From: Sediminicola luteus
GTDB lineage: Bacteria; Bacteroidota; Bacteroidia; Flavobacteriales; Flavobacteriaceae
DNA length: 64,000 nucleotides
Direction of reading: 5' to 3'
NCBI RefSeq assembly: GCF_002514735.1
Contig: NZ_NBWU01000001.1
Location: 496,001 to 560,000, forward strand
Shown here: in pieces, positions 54,086-63,499 of the stretch
How the letters are laid out: every line of letters starts with the position of its first letter
Numbering within the stretch: the first letter of the stretch is position 1
The notes under the pieces: model-generated
What the model saw: only the letters and a program-made list of their open reading frames with translations
What the model was told of the DNA's origin: nothing
Database searches by the model: none
Position numbers and translations under genes: made by a program

Positions 54086-54561
54086 GTATGCTGTAAAAAT
54101 CTTTCTATTCCTTGGGCATCTAAATGCACAACGTCCCAGTCACGCATAACATTTGCCCCTTTTTGTTCGTAAAACTTTATGGCGGGTTCGTTCCAATCGA
54201 GTACCTCCCAACTGATCCGCTTCACCCCAAGACCATGGCCATATTTCACCACTTGGGTCAGCAGGGCATCGCCCACACCCTTACCCCGCATGCATTGGGT
54301 AACGATTAGATCCTCTAAATGAATGACAGGTCCCTTCCAGGTGGAGTAGCGCGGATATACCAAGGCGATACCCACAACGCCCTCTGCTGCCTCGGCAACG
54401 AAACAAGTGAATTTGGGTTCGGCTCCGAAACCGTCGTTCTCCAAATCGGCCACGGTGACCTCAACGGCATTGTCCTCCTTTTCGAAGACCGCCAATTCTA
54501 CGATCAATTCCCGTACCCTAACCATATCGGCCTTTTCGGCCTTGCGAATTTGAAATTCCAT
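54082..54561 (-). CDS. GNAT family N-acetyltransferase (diamine-type)
   Basis: This 159-residue GNAT enzyme transfers acetyl from acetyl-CoA to an amine. It resembles the spermidine/diamine acetyltransferase branch: 'IRKAEKADMVRVRELIVELA', 'IHLEDLIVTQCMRGKGVGDALL' (the R-G-K-G-V-G acetyl-CoA loop, split into short quotes here) and 'WEVLDWNEPAIKFYEQKGA'. The substrate is unknown. It is the first gene of a two-gene unit with lysC (4-base overlap) and has its own -7 element at 54581. It is divergent from fbp. Confidence 0.85.
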   Translation of the reverse strand: MEFQIRKAEKADMVRVRELIVELAVFEKEDNAVEVTVADLENDGFGAEPKFTCFVAEAAEGVVGIALVYPRYSTWKGPVIHLEDLIVTQCMRGKGVGDALLTQVVKYGHGLGVKRISWEVLDWNEPAIKFYEQKGANVMRDWDVVHLDAQGIERFLQHT

Positions 54562-54580
54562 AATTGTTACAAATAAAACA

Positions 54581-54588
54581 CAAAGTTA
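54581..54588 (-). promoter_or_regulatory. -7 promoter element for GNAT-lysC (TAACTTTG)
   Basis: CAAAGTTA on the + strand is an exact TAnnTTTG on the - strand, 19 bases upstream of the GNAT start. The -33 region is not obvious. Confidence 0.42.
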
Positions 54589-54620
54589 TATTACTTTAAA
54601 AACTATCGTCTCCGAAAACG

Positions 54621-54649
54621 TTGTAGTTTCACAAAATAAACGATCTTTG
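54621..54649 (+). promoter_or_regulatory. possible fbp promoter (TTG-N18-GATCTTTG)
   Basis: TTG at 54621-54623 is followed after 18 bases by GATCTTTG at 54642-54649, which misses the consensus at the first base. It is 26 bases upstream of the fbp ATG, in the divergent gap. Confidence 0.33.
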
Positions 54650-54675
54650 TGGACGTTTAAACACCTAAACGATAC

Positions 54676-55686
54676 ATGGAGAAGCGAAATCAGACCCTAG
54701 GGGAGTTCATTATCGAAAACCAGAACTCCTTTGCCTATTCTACAGGCGAACTTTCGAAACTCATCAATGCCATACGATTAGCTGCAAAAGTAGTGAACCA
54801 CGAGGTAAACAAAGCCGGATTGGTCGATATACTTGGTGCCGTTGGCGATACCAATATACAAGGCGAAGACCAACAAAAGTTGGATGTATTGGCCAATGAA
54901 AAGTTTATCCAAACCCTACGTAAACGTGAAATTGTCTGTGGAATCGCTTCGGAAGAAGAGGATAGCTATATCAGTATTAACAGCAGCGATGAGAACCATC
55001 AGAACAAATACGTGGTATTAATCGATCCACTCGATGGTTCTTCGAATATCGATGTCAATGTTTCCGTAGGTACTATTTTCTCTATCTATCGCCGGGTAAC
55101 CAAGGTAGGTACCCCTGTAACCATGGAAGACTTTTTACAACCCGGAAAAAACCAAGTCGCCGCGGGTTATGTGGTGTATGGCACCTCGACCATGTTGGTC
55201 TATACGACCGGACATGGCGTAAACGGATTTACCCTAAACCCGGCCATTGGTACCTTTTACCTGTCGCACCCCGATATGCGTTTCCCGAAAGCTGGTAAAA
55301 TCTATTCGGTAAACGAGGGGAACTACATCCATTTTCCCCAAGGGGTAAAAGATTACATCAAGTATTGCCAAATGGAGGAAGGTAACCGCCCTTATACCTC
55401 GCGTTATATTGGATCGTTGGTCTCCGATTTCCACCGGAATATGATCAAAGGGGGCATTTATATGTATCCGAAGAGCAGCAAGGCCAACAATGGTAAGTTG
55501 CGCCTACTCTACGAATGTAACCCTATGGCCTTTTTGGCCGAACAGGCCCAAGGCAAAGCCAGTGATGGCCATAACCGTATTCTCGATATTCAACCCACCG
55601 AACTACACCAAAGAGTGCCCTTTTTCTGTGGTAGCCGCTTAATGGTTGAAAAAGTAGAGGAGTTTATCGCCGAAGCGGAGCAATAG
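54676..55686 (+). CDS. fbp: class 1 fructose-1,6-bisphosphatase
   Basis: This 336-residue enzyme removes the 1-phosphate of fructose 1,6-bisphosphate in gluconeogenesis. The metal-binding signature [16 protein letters not shown] contains Asp117 and Asp120. '[13 protein letters not shown]' appears as [11 protein letters not shown], and the C-terminal '[13 protein letters not shown]' and '[17 protein letters not shown]' are family features. Length and motifs are normal. The start is a single clear ATG. It is divergent from the GNAT-lysC unit, with a shared 114-base promoter region. Confidence 0.94.
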   Translation: MEKRNQTLGEFIIENQNSFAYSTGELSKLINAIRLAAKVVNHEVNKAGLVDILGAVGDTNIQGEDQQKLDVLANEKFIQTLRKREIVCGIASEEEDSYISINSSDENHQNKYVVLIDPLDGSSNIDVNVSVGTIFSIYRRVTKVGTPVTMEDFLQPGKNQVAAGYVVYGTSTMLVYTTGHGVNGFTLNPAIGTFYLSHPDMRFPKAGKIYSVNEGNYIHFPQGVKDYIKYCQMEEGNRPYTSRYIGSLVSDFHRNMIKGGIYMYPKSSKANNGKLRLLYECNPMAFLAEQAQGKASDGHNRILDIQPTELHQRVPFFCGSRLMVEKVEEFIAEAEQ

Positions 55687-55764
55687 CCCTTATACAAACT
55701 AGGGTTCGTTTCCGGGACTTCATTTATCTTCTAGGTATTCCAATCGTCTTAATATCGTACGCGC

Positions 55765-56115
55765 ATGCCCAAGACTCAATACCAAGTCTACGTAATCGAA
55801 CTCTCTAAACGGGTATTTACCGAAAGTGCCAAATTCCGAAAGGCCAACCCCCAATTCAATGGGGTACTGCAATGCTTGTATGTGGGTATGAGCAGTAAAC
55901 CACCCAAAACACGTTTTGAACAACATAAAACAGGGTATAGAAACCAAAAGGGACATAATTTGGCCTCGCCTTTGGTCCAAAATTACGGGATGTACCTACG
56001 GCCCAGCTTATATAACCATATCGCCCCCGTTGCCACGCGAAGTGCAGCCCTGCGTCTGGAAGAAAGCCTGGCGTTGAGCCTAAGACGGCAGGGTTATGCG
56101 GTGTGGTATAATTGA
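55765..56115 (+). CDS. GIY-YIG-like nuclease-domain protein
   Basis: This 116-residue protein resembles a stand-alone GIY-YIG domain. It has 'YQVYVIELSKRVF' as the first strand, then 'CLYVGMSSKPPKTRFEQHKT' (the second YVG strand plus the conserved R-F-x-Q-H), and a C-terminal 'AALRLEESLALSLRRQGYAV', where the Glu could be the metal ligand. The first motif Y-V-I replaces G-I-Y, and an insertion of about 15 residues separates the two motifs, so activity is uncertain. Some such proteins are genomic housekeeping nucleases. No partner is evident. Confidence 0.6.
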   Translation: MPKTQYQVYVIELSKRVFTESAKFRKANPQFNGVLQCLYVGMSSKPPKTRFEQHKTGYRNQKGHNLASPLVQNYGMYLRPSLYNHIAPVATRSAALRLEESLALSLRRQGYAVWYN

Positions 56116-56201
56116 GTAATCAGATGTAAGATACTAGACCGCTTCGCTATGAGATTCGAGATGAACGACCTCAATGCAAATTCTTTTTATTGAAAACACC
56201 A

Positions 56202-57062
56202 TCATCTATATACGACGTCTATATAAAAGCTTGGCTTAGATTTTCTACTTACCCACTCGTCCATAGTTTTCTCTCTATAGAAGAAGTGCTTTGCGGTTGC
56301 CAATTTTGTGGATATTGCAAAATATTTGCTGTTTTCATCTTGTTTCTCGCTCTTCAGCCATTGGATGGTTACAGCCACTTCTTTCTGTTCCTTTTCCAAA
56401 AAAATATCAAAAGGAGACAAATCCACCTTGTACCACCCCAAAAATCCATCTTTTATCTGAAAAACGATATCTCTAGTATTTAACAGTTTTCCAGGACGTT
56501 TTCCCTCTATGGCATAAACATTCATACGAAACGTAACCGATTTAAACTGATTGGATGTAATATTAAAATTTAAGGCCTCTACATGGCAATCCCTTTTTAC
56601 GGGTATCCTTACTCCCATTTCCTTACTCAAACGATCGTCAATATCTTTTTCATAATACGAGTAGAAGTTCTGATGCATCAAGCCTAGTCCTTTGCCTTTA
56701 CGCCCTAACTTTTTCGCTATGGGCTTTTTGTACTTGACCACCACTCCTTTTAATTGCGTAGGAAGCGGTTCTAGTACTATAACGGCCGTTCCCTGAATTA
56801 ATACCGATAGTGGAATCTTTTTGGTTGCGTACCCAATATGGGAAAAGACAACAGTATCAGTAGGAACGATATTTTCGTTCAATCGTAATTTGAAAACTCC
56901 TTTTTCACTGGAAACGGTGCCTACTCCTTTACCCGCAACACCGAGGTTAACGAAGGCCAAGGGAGCTTTGCTCTGGTCATTCAAAACCTTTCCTGAAATA
57001 GTTTCTTGGGAAAACATTGGTATCACCAGTATAAACAGGAAGAAGAAAAATATTTGGCGCAT
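56202..57062 (-). CDS. carboxypeptidase-regulatory-domain (CPD) protein, copy 3
   Basis: This 286-residue exported protein has a signal peptide (MRQIFFFFLFILVIPMFS) and a CPD-like domain 'SGKVLNDQSKAPLAFVNLGV' with 'SEKGVFKLRLNEN'. A less conserved beta-rich C-terminal part with several basic segments follows. It is a distant relative of the two tandem CPD proteins at 48.7-50.9 kb but lacks their C-terminal 'GDMLPL' block. The 86-base gap to the GIY-YIG gene contains no feature. It probably lies in the envelope; function unknown. Confidence 0.7.
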   Translation of the reverse strand: MRQIFFFFLFILVIPMFSQETISGKVLNDQSKAPLAFVNLGVAGKGVGTVSSEKGVFKLRLNENIVPTDTVVFSHIGYATKKIPLSVLIQGTAVIVLEPLPTQLKGVVVKYKKPIAKKLGRKGKGLGLMHQNFYSYYEKDIDDRLSKEMGVRIPVKRDCHVEALNFNITSNQFKSVTFRMNVYAIEGKRPGKLLNTRDIVFQIKDGFLGWYKVDLSPFDIFLEKEQKEVAVTIQWLKSEKQDENSKYFAISTKLATAKHFFYREKTMDEWVSRKSKPSFYIDVVYR

Positions 57063-57084
57063 GATGTCGGTTTAAGCTTCTCCC

Positions 57085-57092
57085 CAAAAATA
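57085..57092 (-). promoter_or_regulatory. -7 promoter element for the third CPD gene (TATTTTTG)
   Basis: CAAAAATA on the + strand is an exact TAnnTTTG on the - strand, 22 bases ahead of the start. CAA at 57116-57118 may act as -33 (spacing 23). Confidence 0.42.
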
Positions 57093-57156
57093 ATCGCCCC
57101 TTTTCAAGTAAGAAGCAACAAAACGTTAATTAAGAAGACCTTAACGACACAAATCC

Positions 57157-57189
57157 AGACCTGTCAGGTTTTGGAAACCTGACAGGTCT
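57157..57189. repeat. perfect 15-bp palindromic repeat
   Basis: AGACCTGTCAGGTTT and AAACCTGACAGGTCT are exact inverted copies around a TGG loop. No U-run follows, and a separate terminator lies nearby. I recall closely similar palindromes as dispersed repeats in other Bacteroidota, but copy number cannot be judged from one window. Confidence 0.75.
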
Positions 57190-57205
57190 AAAAGTGCTGG
57201 GCAAC

Positions 57206-57237
57206 AAAAAACCCGAAGCCAATCTCTGACTTCGGGT
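57206..57237 (-). terminator. intrinsic terminator after the TerB-like gene
   Basis: The 8-bp stem ACCCGAAG / CTTCGGGT with an 11-base loop carries a run of A on the left, that is T's on the - strand. It is 28 bases beyond the TerB gene end. Confidence 0.8.
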
Positions 57238-57264
57238 CCTGTATATTATTCGCAAGGCGAGGGT

Positions 57265-57687
57265 TTATTTCCCCATCAAATATTGAAAATCTTCAAAATC
57301 AATCATTCCGGTAAAAATCTTAATGGCCTTATGTACCACCTGATCTACATTGTCTTTACTGTAACCCAGACCTAGGGCGTAACGTTTTACCAAACCAATC
57401 TCGTTCTCATCGAATTTATGGTCGGCAAATACGATCTTGAACAAATCAAAAATGCGCTCCAATCGCTTTTCGGCACTAATGGCCGGATCAATCGGGTATT
57501 TTTTATCAGAATCCATAATCGATTTGAATTCATGGGCCGTAACCCCAAGCTTTCGGGCAAAACGATCTAAAATCTCGCTTTCCTTATCGGTAATTACCCC
57601 ATCGGCCTTTGCTAAGGTGGCTATGGCGGCAAAATGGGCCACATTACGCTTGTGCTCCCCATGTTTGTACGCATCTACGATAGACAT
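57265..57687 (-). CDS. TerB-like (tellurite resistance) domain protein
   Basis: This 140-residue helical protein matches the TerB/DjlA_N-type fold. It has 'HFAAIATLAKADGVITDKES' (with the conserved Asp-Gly-x-Ile-Thr), 'ILDRFARKLGVTAHEFKSIM', and a second EF-like acidic segment 'VFADHKFDENEIGLVKRYAL'. Family members bind metal and often help in stress response. The ATG at 57687 was chosen; an upstream extension to 57777 has no conserved feature. It has its own -7 element and terminator, so it is a single-gene unit. Confidence 0.8.
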   Translation of the reverse strand: MSIVDAYKHGEHKRNVAHFAAIATLAKADGVITDKESEILDRFARKLGVTAHEFKSIMDSDKKYPIDPAISAEKRLERIFDLFKIVFADHKFDENEIGLVKRYALGLGYSKDNVDQVVHKAIKIFTGMIDFEDFQYLMGK

Positions 57688-57713
57688 GTTTCTCTTTTTA
57701 AGTATTCGGTGCA

Positions 57714-57721
57714 CAAATATA
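57714..57721 (-). promoter_or_regulatory. -7 promoter element for the TerB-like gene (TATATTTG)
   Basis: CAAATATA on the + strand is an exact TAnnTTTG on the - strand, 26 bases upstream of the chosen ATG. This position argues against the longer start at 57777. Confidence 0.45.
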
Positions 57722-57879
57722 GGCCTTCTTTCAAGATTTAAAGGAATGGCCCTTAAGATTGTTCGTCCATTACCCACTTTTTTACGTTAAGTTCGAAATC
57801 GATGCGTTTTTTACATTTTTGATTCACCCCAAAACCCAGTTTCACTAAATCTTTGCCCTATAAAAATTGAATTAATCTT

Positions 57880-58986
57880 ATGGGCAAACAACGTATATTT
57901 TACCTGGATAACCTTCGTGTTTTATTAACCGTTTTGGTCGTCGCACACCATTGGGCCATCGCCAACGGAGCACCGGGCGATGCCTATTACCAGGACACTT
58001 CGGTTAGTTTGGTAGAAAGCATCATTTTAGGGTTGTTCATAGCTACCAACCAGGCCTATTTTATGGGCTTCTTTTTCTTTCTATCGGCCTTTTTTACCCC
58101 AAAATCCTTGGCACGGAAAGGAAAACAATTGTTCTTTTTGGATCGCTTAAAGCGTTTGGGGATCCCCTTGTTGGTATACAGTTTTATATTGGAGCCCCTA
58201 CTTAAATTTTGGCTGGGTAGTTCAACAGGCCAAATATTAGCAGGCTTCAGTAGTTATTGGGCTTCCGGTAAAGGTTTTGGTACCGGCCCCTTATGGTTTG
58301 TGGCCGTCTTGCTCATTTTCGATTGTTGCTATGCCTTCTTAGGTTCCGGTTTATTGAATCGTCTGAAGCCCAAATCTCGAACCATACGCGTCATAATCGG
58401 TTTACTGACCCTAATCCTTATCACTTTTGTAGTCCGTATGTATTTCCCTGTGGGGGAATGGGTAAGCCCACTCGGGTTTCAACCGGCGCACCTCCCCCAA
58501 TATATCTTGTGTTATCTCAGTGGTATATGGGTACAACAGCATGGAGTCTTAGACACCTGGTCTGGCAAAGCCTATTTCAAAAACCTAATTATGGCTACGG
58601 CCTTGGCCCTTATCGTTTTTCCTTTACTTTTTGTAATTCCTGGAAAACTAGAGGATCACGCCGACTATATGGGCGGCTTTACACCTTACTCCTTTTTCTA
58701 TGTAGTATGGGAACAGCTTTTCGCCTTTTTTACCATACTCGGCTTATTGGGTTGGTTTAAAACACGGTTCAACGAACAGCCGCCTTGGCTAAGGTCCGTG
58801 GCCCAACACAGTTATATTATCTACATAATCCATGGATTTGTTTTGGCCGGACTATCATTGGCTTTGCATAATTACACCGGGATGGCTTTTCAAAAATTCG
58901 TGCTTTTTCTAGTACCCGCCTTGCTCATCTGTTACTTTTTAGGTAAGTTGATACGACTGATACCTGTCGTAAAACGGATTGTGTAA
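57880..58986 (+). CDS. acyltransferase-3 family (OafA/YrhL-like) membrane protein
   Basis: This 368-residue integral membrane protein has about ten hydrophobic segments and the family's N-terminal 'RIFYLDNLRVLLTVLVVAHH', 'MGFFFFLSAFF' and 'DRLKRLGIPLLVYSFI', with the His of the family's catalytic region in 'VVAHHW'. Members O-acylate sugars of lipopolysaccharide, exopolysaccharide or other glycans; the acceptor is unknown. The next gene begins immediately after its stop codon with no gap. A 7-of-8 -7 box (AATCTTTG) lies about 25 bases upstream. Confidence 0.85.
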   Translation: MGKQRIFYLDNLRVLLTVLVVAHHWAIANGAPGDAYYQDTSVSLVESIILGLFIATNQAYFMGFFFFLSAFFTPKSLARKGKQLFFLDRLKRLGIPLLVYSFILEPLLKFWLGSSTGQILAGFSSYWASGKGFGTGPLWFVAVLLIFDCCYAFLGSGLLNRLKPKSRTIRVIIGLLTLILITFVVRMYFPVGEWVSPLGFQPAHLPQYILCYLSGIWVQQHGVLDTWSGKAYFKNLIMATALALIVFPLLFVIPGKLEDHADYMGGFTPYSFFYVVWEQLFAFFTILGLLGWFKTRFNEQPPWLRSVAQHSYIIYIIHGFVLAGLSLALHNYTGMAFQKFVLFLVPALLICYFLGKLIRLIPVVKRIV

Positions 58987-60012
58987 ATGTATGACCATGT
59001 AGATTTTGGGTTACGGATATTGGCCTTGGCCACTTTATTGTTTTGGAGTATCCTTATTGGATATGCCGAACCGCGGAGTGCCAGAAAATGGATTTTGTTA
59101 CAGTTCTTTCTTTGCCTAATAGCGTATATTTTGGTGTATTACCCACCAGTAAGGGCAATATCTTGGGTATTTCAACCCCTGTTCCTATTCTCCGTGGCCT
59201 TACCTTTTTCCTTTTGGCTGGTTACCAAAAGTATGTTCCGTGACGATTTTCAATGGCGAGTCAAATACCTTTGGTGGTATACCCTACCCATTTTGCAGTG
59301 GTTCGCATTCACTTTCCATAAGCGGTTGCACGATCTCTCGCCACACCTCAACATTTTGCCCTACCTTATTTCAATAGTATTTATGCTATTGGCCATTTAC
59401 GAAAGTATACAAAACCAACATGATGATTTAATTGACAGTAGACGAAGAAACAGGGTCATTGCCGTGGTGTATTCTTCCGTACTTGGTATAATATCTCTCT
59501 TTCTGTATTTTACCGGAGACCCTATTAACCTCGCTTCCTGGGCCTCGAACACCCTCCTATTGGGCACCCCGTTCTTTTGTTCTTTATTTTTTTGGCCCCA
59601 GCTCAATTATATTCCCTTGTACCCCGGCCAGGCTAAATTGACCAAGGAAACCGCTAGTCCCAACGATAGGATTCAACAACGTATTTTAGATAAACTAGAA
59701 ACCGGTTTCGTTCAGGATAAGTTGTATTGCACGGAAAGTATGACCATTGGCCGCTTGGCAGAACAGCTCCAAGAAAAGGAATACCTGTTGCGCAAAGCTA
59801 TAAATCAGGGCCTAGGTTATCGGAATTTTAACGATTACCTGAATCAATTGAGAATTGAGGAAGCCCAAAGGATTATGGCGGCACATAGGGCCAAAGAACT
59901 TACCTTTCAAGAAATGGCCTATAAGTTGGGCTATCAATCTACGGCCACCTTCAATAGGGCCTTTAAAAAAAGTACGGGCCTTACGCCAACAGCATACGTA
60001 AAGCAAGTCTAG
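58987..60012 (+). CDS. membrane-spanning AraC-type regulator
   Basis: This 341-residue protein has about six hydrophobic segments in residues 1-200 and a cytoplasmic AraC/XylS DNA-binding domain at the C-terminus (residues about 235-340: 'MTIGRLAEQLQEKEYLLRKA', 'YLNQLRIEEAQRIMA', 'TFQEMAYKLGYQSTATFNRA'). This 7TM-like-AraC design suggests a membrane sensor that also binds DNA. Its ATG follows the acyltransferase stop without any gap, so the two are coupled. It may respond to envelope or lipid state and regulate the acyltransferase, but that is a guess. Confidence 0.8.
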   Translation: MYDHVDFGLRILALATLLFWSILIGYAEPRSARKWILLQFFLCLIAYILVYYPPVRAISWVFQPLFLFSVALPFSFWLVTKSMFRDDFQWRVKYLWWYTLPILQWFAFTFHKRLHDLSPHLNILPYLISIVFMLLAIYESIQNQHDDLIDSRRRNRVIAVVYSSVLGIISLFLYFTGDPINLASWASNTLLLGTPFFCSLFFWPQLNYIPLYPGQAKLTKETASPNDRIQQRILDKLETGFVQDKLYCTESMTIGRLAEQLQEKEYLLRKAINQGLGYRNFNDYLNQLRIEEAQRIMAAHRAKELTFQEMAYKLGYQSTATFNRAFKKSTGLTPTAYVKQV

Positions 60013-60112
60013 ACACTGTCGATATTTCGTTAAAACCAACACGATTTACACGGCTTATTATCGCGAATCGTTTCTCAGTGCATTAAAATCACGATTATAG
60101 CGTGAAGCCCTG

Positions 60113-60120
60113 TATATTTG
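60113..60120 (+). promoter_or_regulatory. -7 promoter element for mfd (TATATTTG)
   Basis: This is an exact -7 element 16 bases before the GTG start of mfd. It supports GTG 60137 as the start, since no in-frame ATG lies between them. Confidence 0.45.
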
Positions 60121-60136
60121 CAAAAATCCTCTTTCC

Positions 60137-63100
60137 GTGCATCGATCTATCGTAGACCGTTTTACCGAAAACAACTTTTGGCCCAAACTCACCGAAAAAT
60201 TAGGTTCGGATGGGGAAAAACTGGCCCTAAAAGGACTTGTCGGCTCTTCACTATCGTTTGTTATCGCACGTCTTTTTGAAGATAGCGAACAGCCTTTTGT
60301 GCTTATTTTTAACGACAAGGAAGAAGCTGCCTACTACCTCAATGACCTAGAACAGCTTTTGGGCGATGACCAAGTTTTGTTCTACCCGGGCAGCTATAGA
60401 CGCCCCTATCAAATCGAGGAAACCGACAATGCCAATGTGCTGCTGCGCTCCGAGGTTTTGAATCGTATCAATTCGCGTCGAAAACCTGCTTTGATCGTTA
60501 CCTATCCCGATGCCCTTTTCGAAAAGGTGGTTACCCGAAAAGAACTCGACAAAAACACCCTAAAACTTAAAGTGGGCGATACCCTTTCGCTCGACTTTTT
60601 GAACGAGGTACTTTTCGAATACCGTTTTCAACGGGTCGATTTTGTGACCGAACCCGGGGAATTCTCTGTTCGAGGTGGTATTGTGGATGTGTTCTCTTTT
60701 TCGTCGGACACTCCATACCGTATCGAGTTTTTTGGGGATGAGGTAGATAGTATTCGGAGTTTTGACGTGGAAAGCCAACTTTCGGACCAACCCGTCAAAA
60801 AGACGACCATTATCCCGAATATAGAAGACAAGGCGGTGGCCGAGACCCGCGTATCCTTCTTGAAATATATCGCTGCACATAGTCGGGTTTTCGTTAAGGA
60901 TATCGATGTGGTTCAAGGTCGAATGGATGGACTTTTCGCCAAGGCCCAAGAAGCTTTTGTGAAACTGTCTACCGATATTAAACATGCCGAACCTCGAGAC
61001 CTTTTCCTGGACGGGCAACAACTGACCGGCGAGTTACAAGAATTCTTTGTGGCCGAGGTTGGTACCAAACCCCAATGGGCCCAAAGCGAATACCGCTACC
61101 TCACCACGCCCCAACCGGCTTTCAATAAAAAATTCGACCTGCTAATCGAAGACCTGAACGGCAACCACAGTAAAGGGTTCACCAACTATATTTTTTGTGC
61201 CACCCCCCAGCAGGCCCAACGTTTCCACGATATTTTCGACGAGATCGAAGAAGAGGTTCATTACCAAACCTTGGTCTTTCCCTTGTATCAGGGTTTTGTG
61301 GCCCCCGAACTGAAAATGGTATGCTATACCGATCACCAGGTTTTTGAACGTTACCATAAATTCCATCTGAAAAATGGCTACGCCAAAAAGCAGGCCATCA
61401 CCCTAAAAGAGTTGAACAAACTGGAAGTGGGCGATTATGTAACCCATATCGACCATGGGATAGGTAAATTCGGCGGACTCCAAAAAATAGATGTGGAGGG
61501 TAAAAAGCAGGAGGCCATTAAACTGGTATATGGCGACCGCGATATTCTCTATGTGAGCATACACTCCCTGCATAAAATCTCTAAATACAGTGGCAAGGAC
61601 GGCAAAGCCCCAAAAATATTCAAACTAGGCTCGGCGGCTTGGAAAAAACTGAAGCAAAAGACCAAATCACGGGTTAAGAAAATCGCTTTCGACCTGATCA
61701 GTGTCTATGCCAAACGCCGTTTGAAAAAAGGCTATCAATACCAACCCGACTCTTACCTGCAGCACGAACTGGAGGCCTCTTTTATCTATGAAGACACTCC
61801 CGATCAAGGCAAGGCTACGGCAGATGTCAAGAAGGATATGGAGAGCCCCCTACCCATGGATCGTCTTATTTGTGGCGATGTGGGCTTCGGTAAGACCGAG
61901 GTAGCCATACGGGCCGCCTTTAAGGCCGTAGATAACGGAAAACAGGTCGCCATTTTGGTACCCACTACGGTATTGGCCTTTCAACATGCGCGCTCGTTCC
62001 GGAAACGTTTACAGGAAATGCCAGTAACCGTCGATTATCTCAACCGCTTTAGAACGGCCAAGGAAAAACGCCAGGTATTGGAAGGGGTGGCCAATGGTAA
62101 AATCGATATCGTAATCGGCACCCATCAGCTAGTAAATAAAAACGTAGCCTTCAAAGACTTGGGCTTATTGATCGTAGACGAGGAGCAGAAATTCGGCGTG
62201 GCCGTAAAAGACAAACTCAAATCGATCAAGGTTGATGTAGATGTGCTTACCCTTACTGCCACCCCCATACCACGTACCTTACAGTTCAGCCTGATGGCCG
62301 CCCGCGACCTTTCGGTCATTAAAACACCGCCGCCAAACCGGTATCCCATTGAAAGTAGGGTGGTACGTTTTAATGAAGAAATCATTCGCGATGCGGTTAG
62401 CTACGAAATACAGCGGGGCGGACAGGTTTTCTTTATCCATAACCGTATCGAAAACTTGAAAGAAGTGGCGGGCATGATCCAACGCTTGGTACCCGATGCC
62501 AAGATCGGGGTGGGTCACGGCCAAATGGAGGGTAAAAAACTCGAAGAACTGATGCTCAACTTTATGGATGGGCATTTCGATGTACTGGTCTCTACTACCA
62601 TTGTAGAAAGCGGACTCGATATTACCAATGCCAATACCATCTTTATCAACAATGCCAATAATTTCGGACTGAGCGACCTGCACCAAATGCGGGGCCGTGT
62701 GGGGCGTAGCAACAAAAAGGCCTTCTGCTATTTTATTGCCCCACCCTATGATATGATGACCGCCGATGCCCGTAAACGTATTCAGGCACTGGAACAGTTT
62801 ACCGAATTGGGCAGTGGCTTCAATATCGCCATGAAAGACCTAGAGATCCGTGGTGCTGGCGATCTTTTAGGGGGCGAGCAAAGTGGTTTTATCAATGAAA
62901 TCGGGTTCGAAACCTATCAAAAAATATTGAATGAGGCCATTGAGGAACTTAAGGAAAATGAGTTCAAAGAGTTATACGAAGATCAGGAACAAGGGCCAAA
63001 ACCTTTTGTAAAGGAAACCCAACTCGATACCGATTTTGAACTGTTGTTCCCCGATGCCTACATCAACAATATCACCGAAAGGTTAAGCCTGTACACCGAT

Positions 63101-63499
63101 CTGAACAATATTTCGGATGAATCCGGACTGGAAACCTTTGAAAAACAGCTCGAAGATCGCTTCGGACGCCTACCCCAAGAAGCCCTTGACCTATTGGATT
63201 CGGTTCGATTAAAATGGCTGGCCAACGCCATGGGCTTAGAGAAGTTGGTACTCAAAAAAGGACGTATGATCGGGTATTTTGTATCGGACCAAGAGTCACA
63301 TTTCTACCAAAGTGATACCTTTACCCATATTTTACGGTTCGTGCAATCGCATCCGGACCGTTGTAAAATGAAAGAAAAAGAAACCCGTAACGGCCTTAGG
63401 CTATTGCTAAGTTTCGATAACATAAAAGCTATTTCAACCGCCTTGGCAGCCTTAACCCCCTTGGTACCGGCTCCAACCCAAAAACAAACAACACTATGA
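60137..63499 (+). CDS. mfd: transcription-repair coupling factor
   Basis: This 1120-residue ATPase removes RNA polymerase stalled at DNA damage and recruits UvrA. Layout: an N-terminal UvrB-like region (to about 330, with '[20 protein letters not shown]'); the RNA polymerase-binding CarD-like domain (about 425-490, '[20 protein letters not shown]'); the RecG-like motor with Walker [10 protein letters not shown] (Lys586), DEEQ at Asp681 and the helicase arginine motif [12 protein letters not shown]; and the C-terminal TRCF domain. The length is standard. It starts with GTG and overlaps fabV by 4 bases (ATGA). The fabV coupling is unexpected for function. Confidence 0.95.
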   Translation: MHRSIVDRFTENNFWPKLTEKLGSDGEKLALKGLVGSSLSFVIARLFEDSEQPFVLIFNDKEEAAYYLNDLEQLLGDDQVLFYPGSYRRPYQIEETDNANVLLRSEVLNRINSRRKPALIVTYPDALFEKVVTRKELDKNTLKLKVGDTLSLDFLNEVLFEYRFQRVDFVTEPGEFSVRGGIVDVFSFSSDTPYRIEFFGDEVDSIRSFDVESQLSDQPVKKTTIIPNIEDKAVAETRVSFLKYIAAHSRVFVKDIDVVQGRMDGLFAKAQEAFVKLSTDIKHAEPRDLFLDGQQLTGELQEFFVAEVGTKPQWAQSEYRYLTTPQPAFNKKFDLLIEDLNGNHSKGFTNYIFCATPQQAQRFHDIFDEIEEEVHYQTLVFPLYQGFVAPELKMVCYTDHQVFERYHKFHLKNGYAKKQAITLKELNKLEVGDYVTHIDHGIGKFGGLQKIDVEGKKQEAIKLVYGDRDILYVSIHSLHKISKYSGKDGKAPKIFKLGSAAWKKLKQKTKSRVKKIAFDLISVYAKRRLKKGYQYQPDSYLQHELEASFIYEDTPDQGKATADVKKDMESPLPMDRLICGDVGFGKTEVAIRAAFKAVDNGKQVAILVPTTVLAFQHARSFRKRLQEMPVTVDYLNRFRTAKEKRQVLEGVANGKIDIVIGTHQLVNKNVAFKDLGLLIVDEEQKFGVAVKDKLKSIKVDVDVLTLTATPIPRTLQFSLMAARDLSVIKTPPPNRYPIESRVVRFNEEIIRDAVSYEIQRGGQVFFIHNRIENLKEVAGMIQRLVPDAKIGVGHGQMEGKKLEELMLNFMDGHFDVLVSTTIVESGLDITNANTIFINNANNFGLSDLHQMRGRVGRSNKKAFCYFIAPPYDMMTADARKRIQALEQFTELGSGFNIAMKDLEIRGAGDLLGGEQSGFINEIGFETYQKILNEAIEELKENEFKELYEDQEQGPKPFVKETQLDTDFELLFPDAYINNITERLSLYTDLNNISDESGLETFEKQLEDRFGRLPQEALDLLDSVRLKWLANAMGLEKLVLKKGRMIGYFVSDQESHFYQSDTFTHILRFVQSHPDRCKMKEKETRNGLRLLLSFDNIKAISTALAALTPLVPAPTQKQTTL

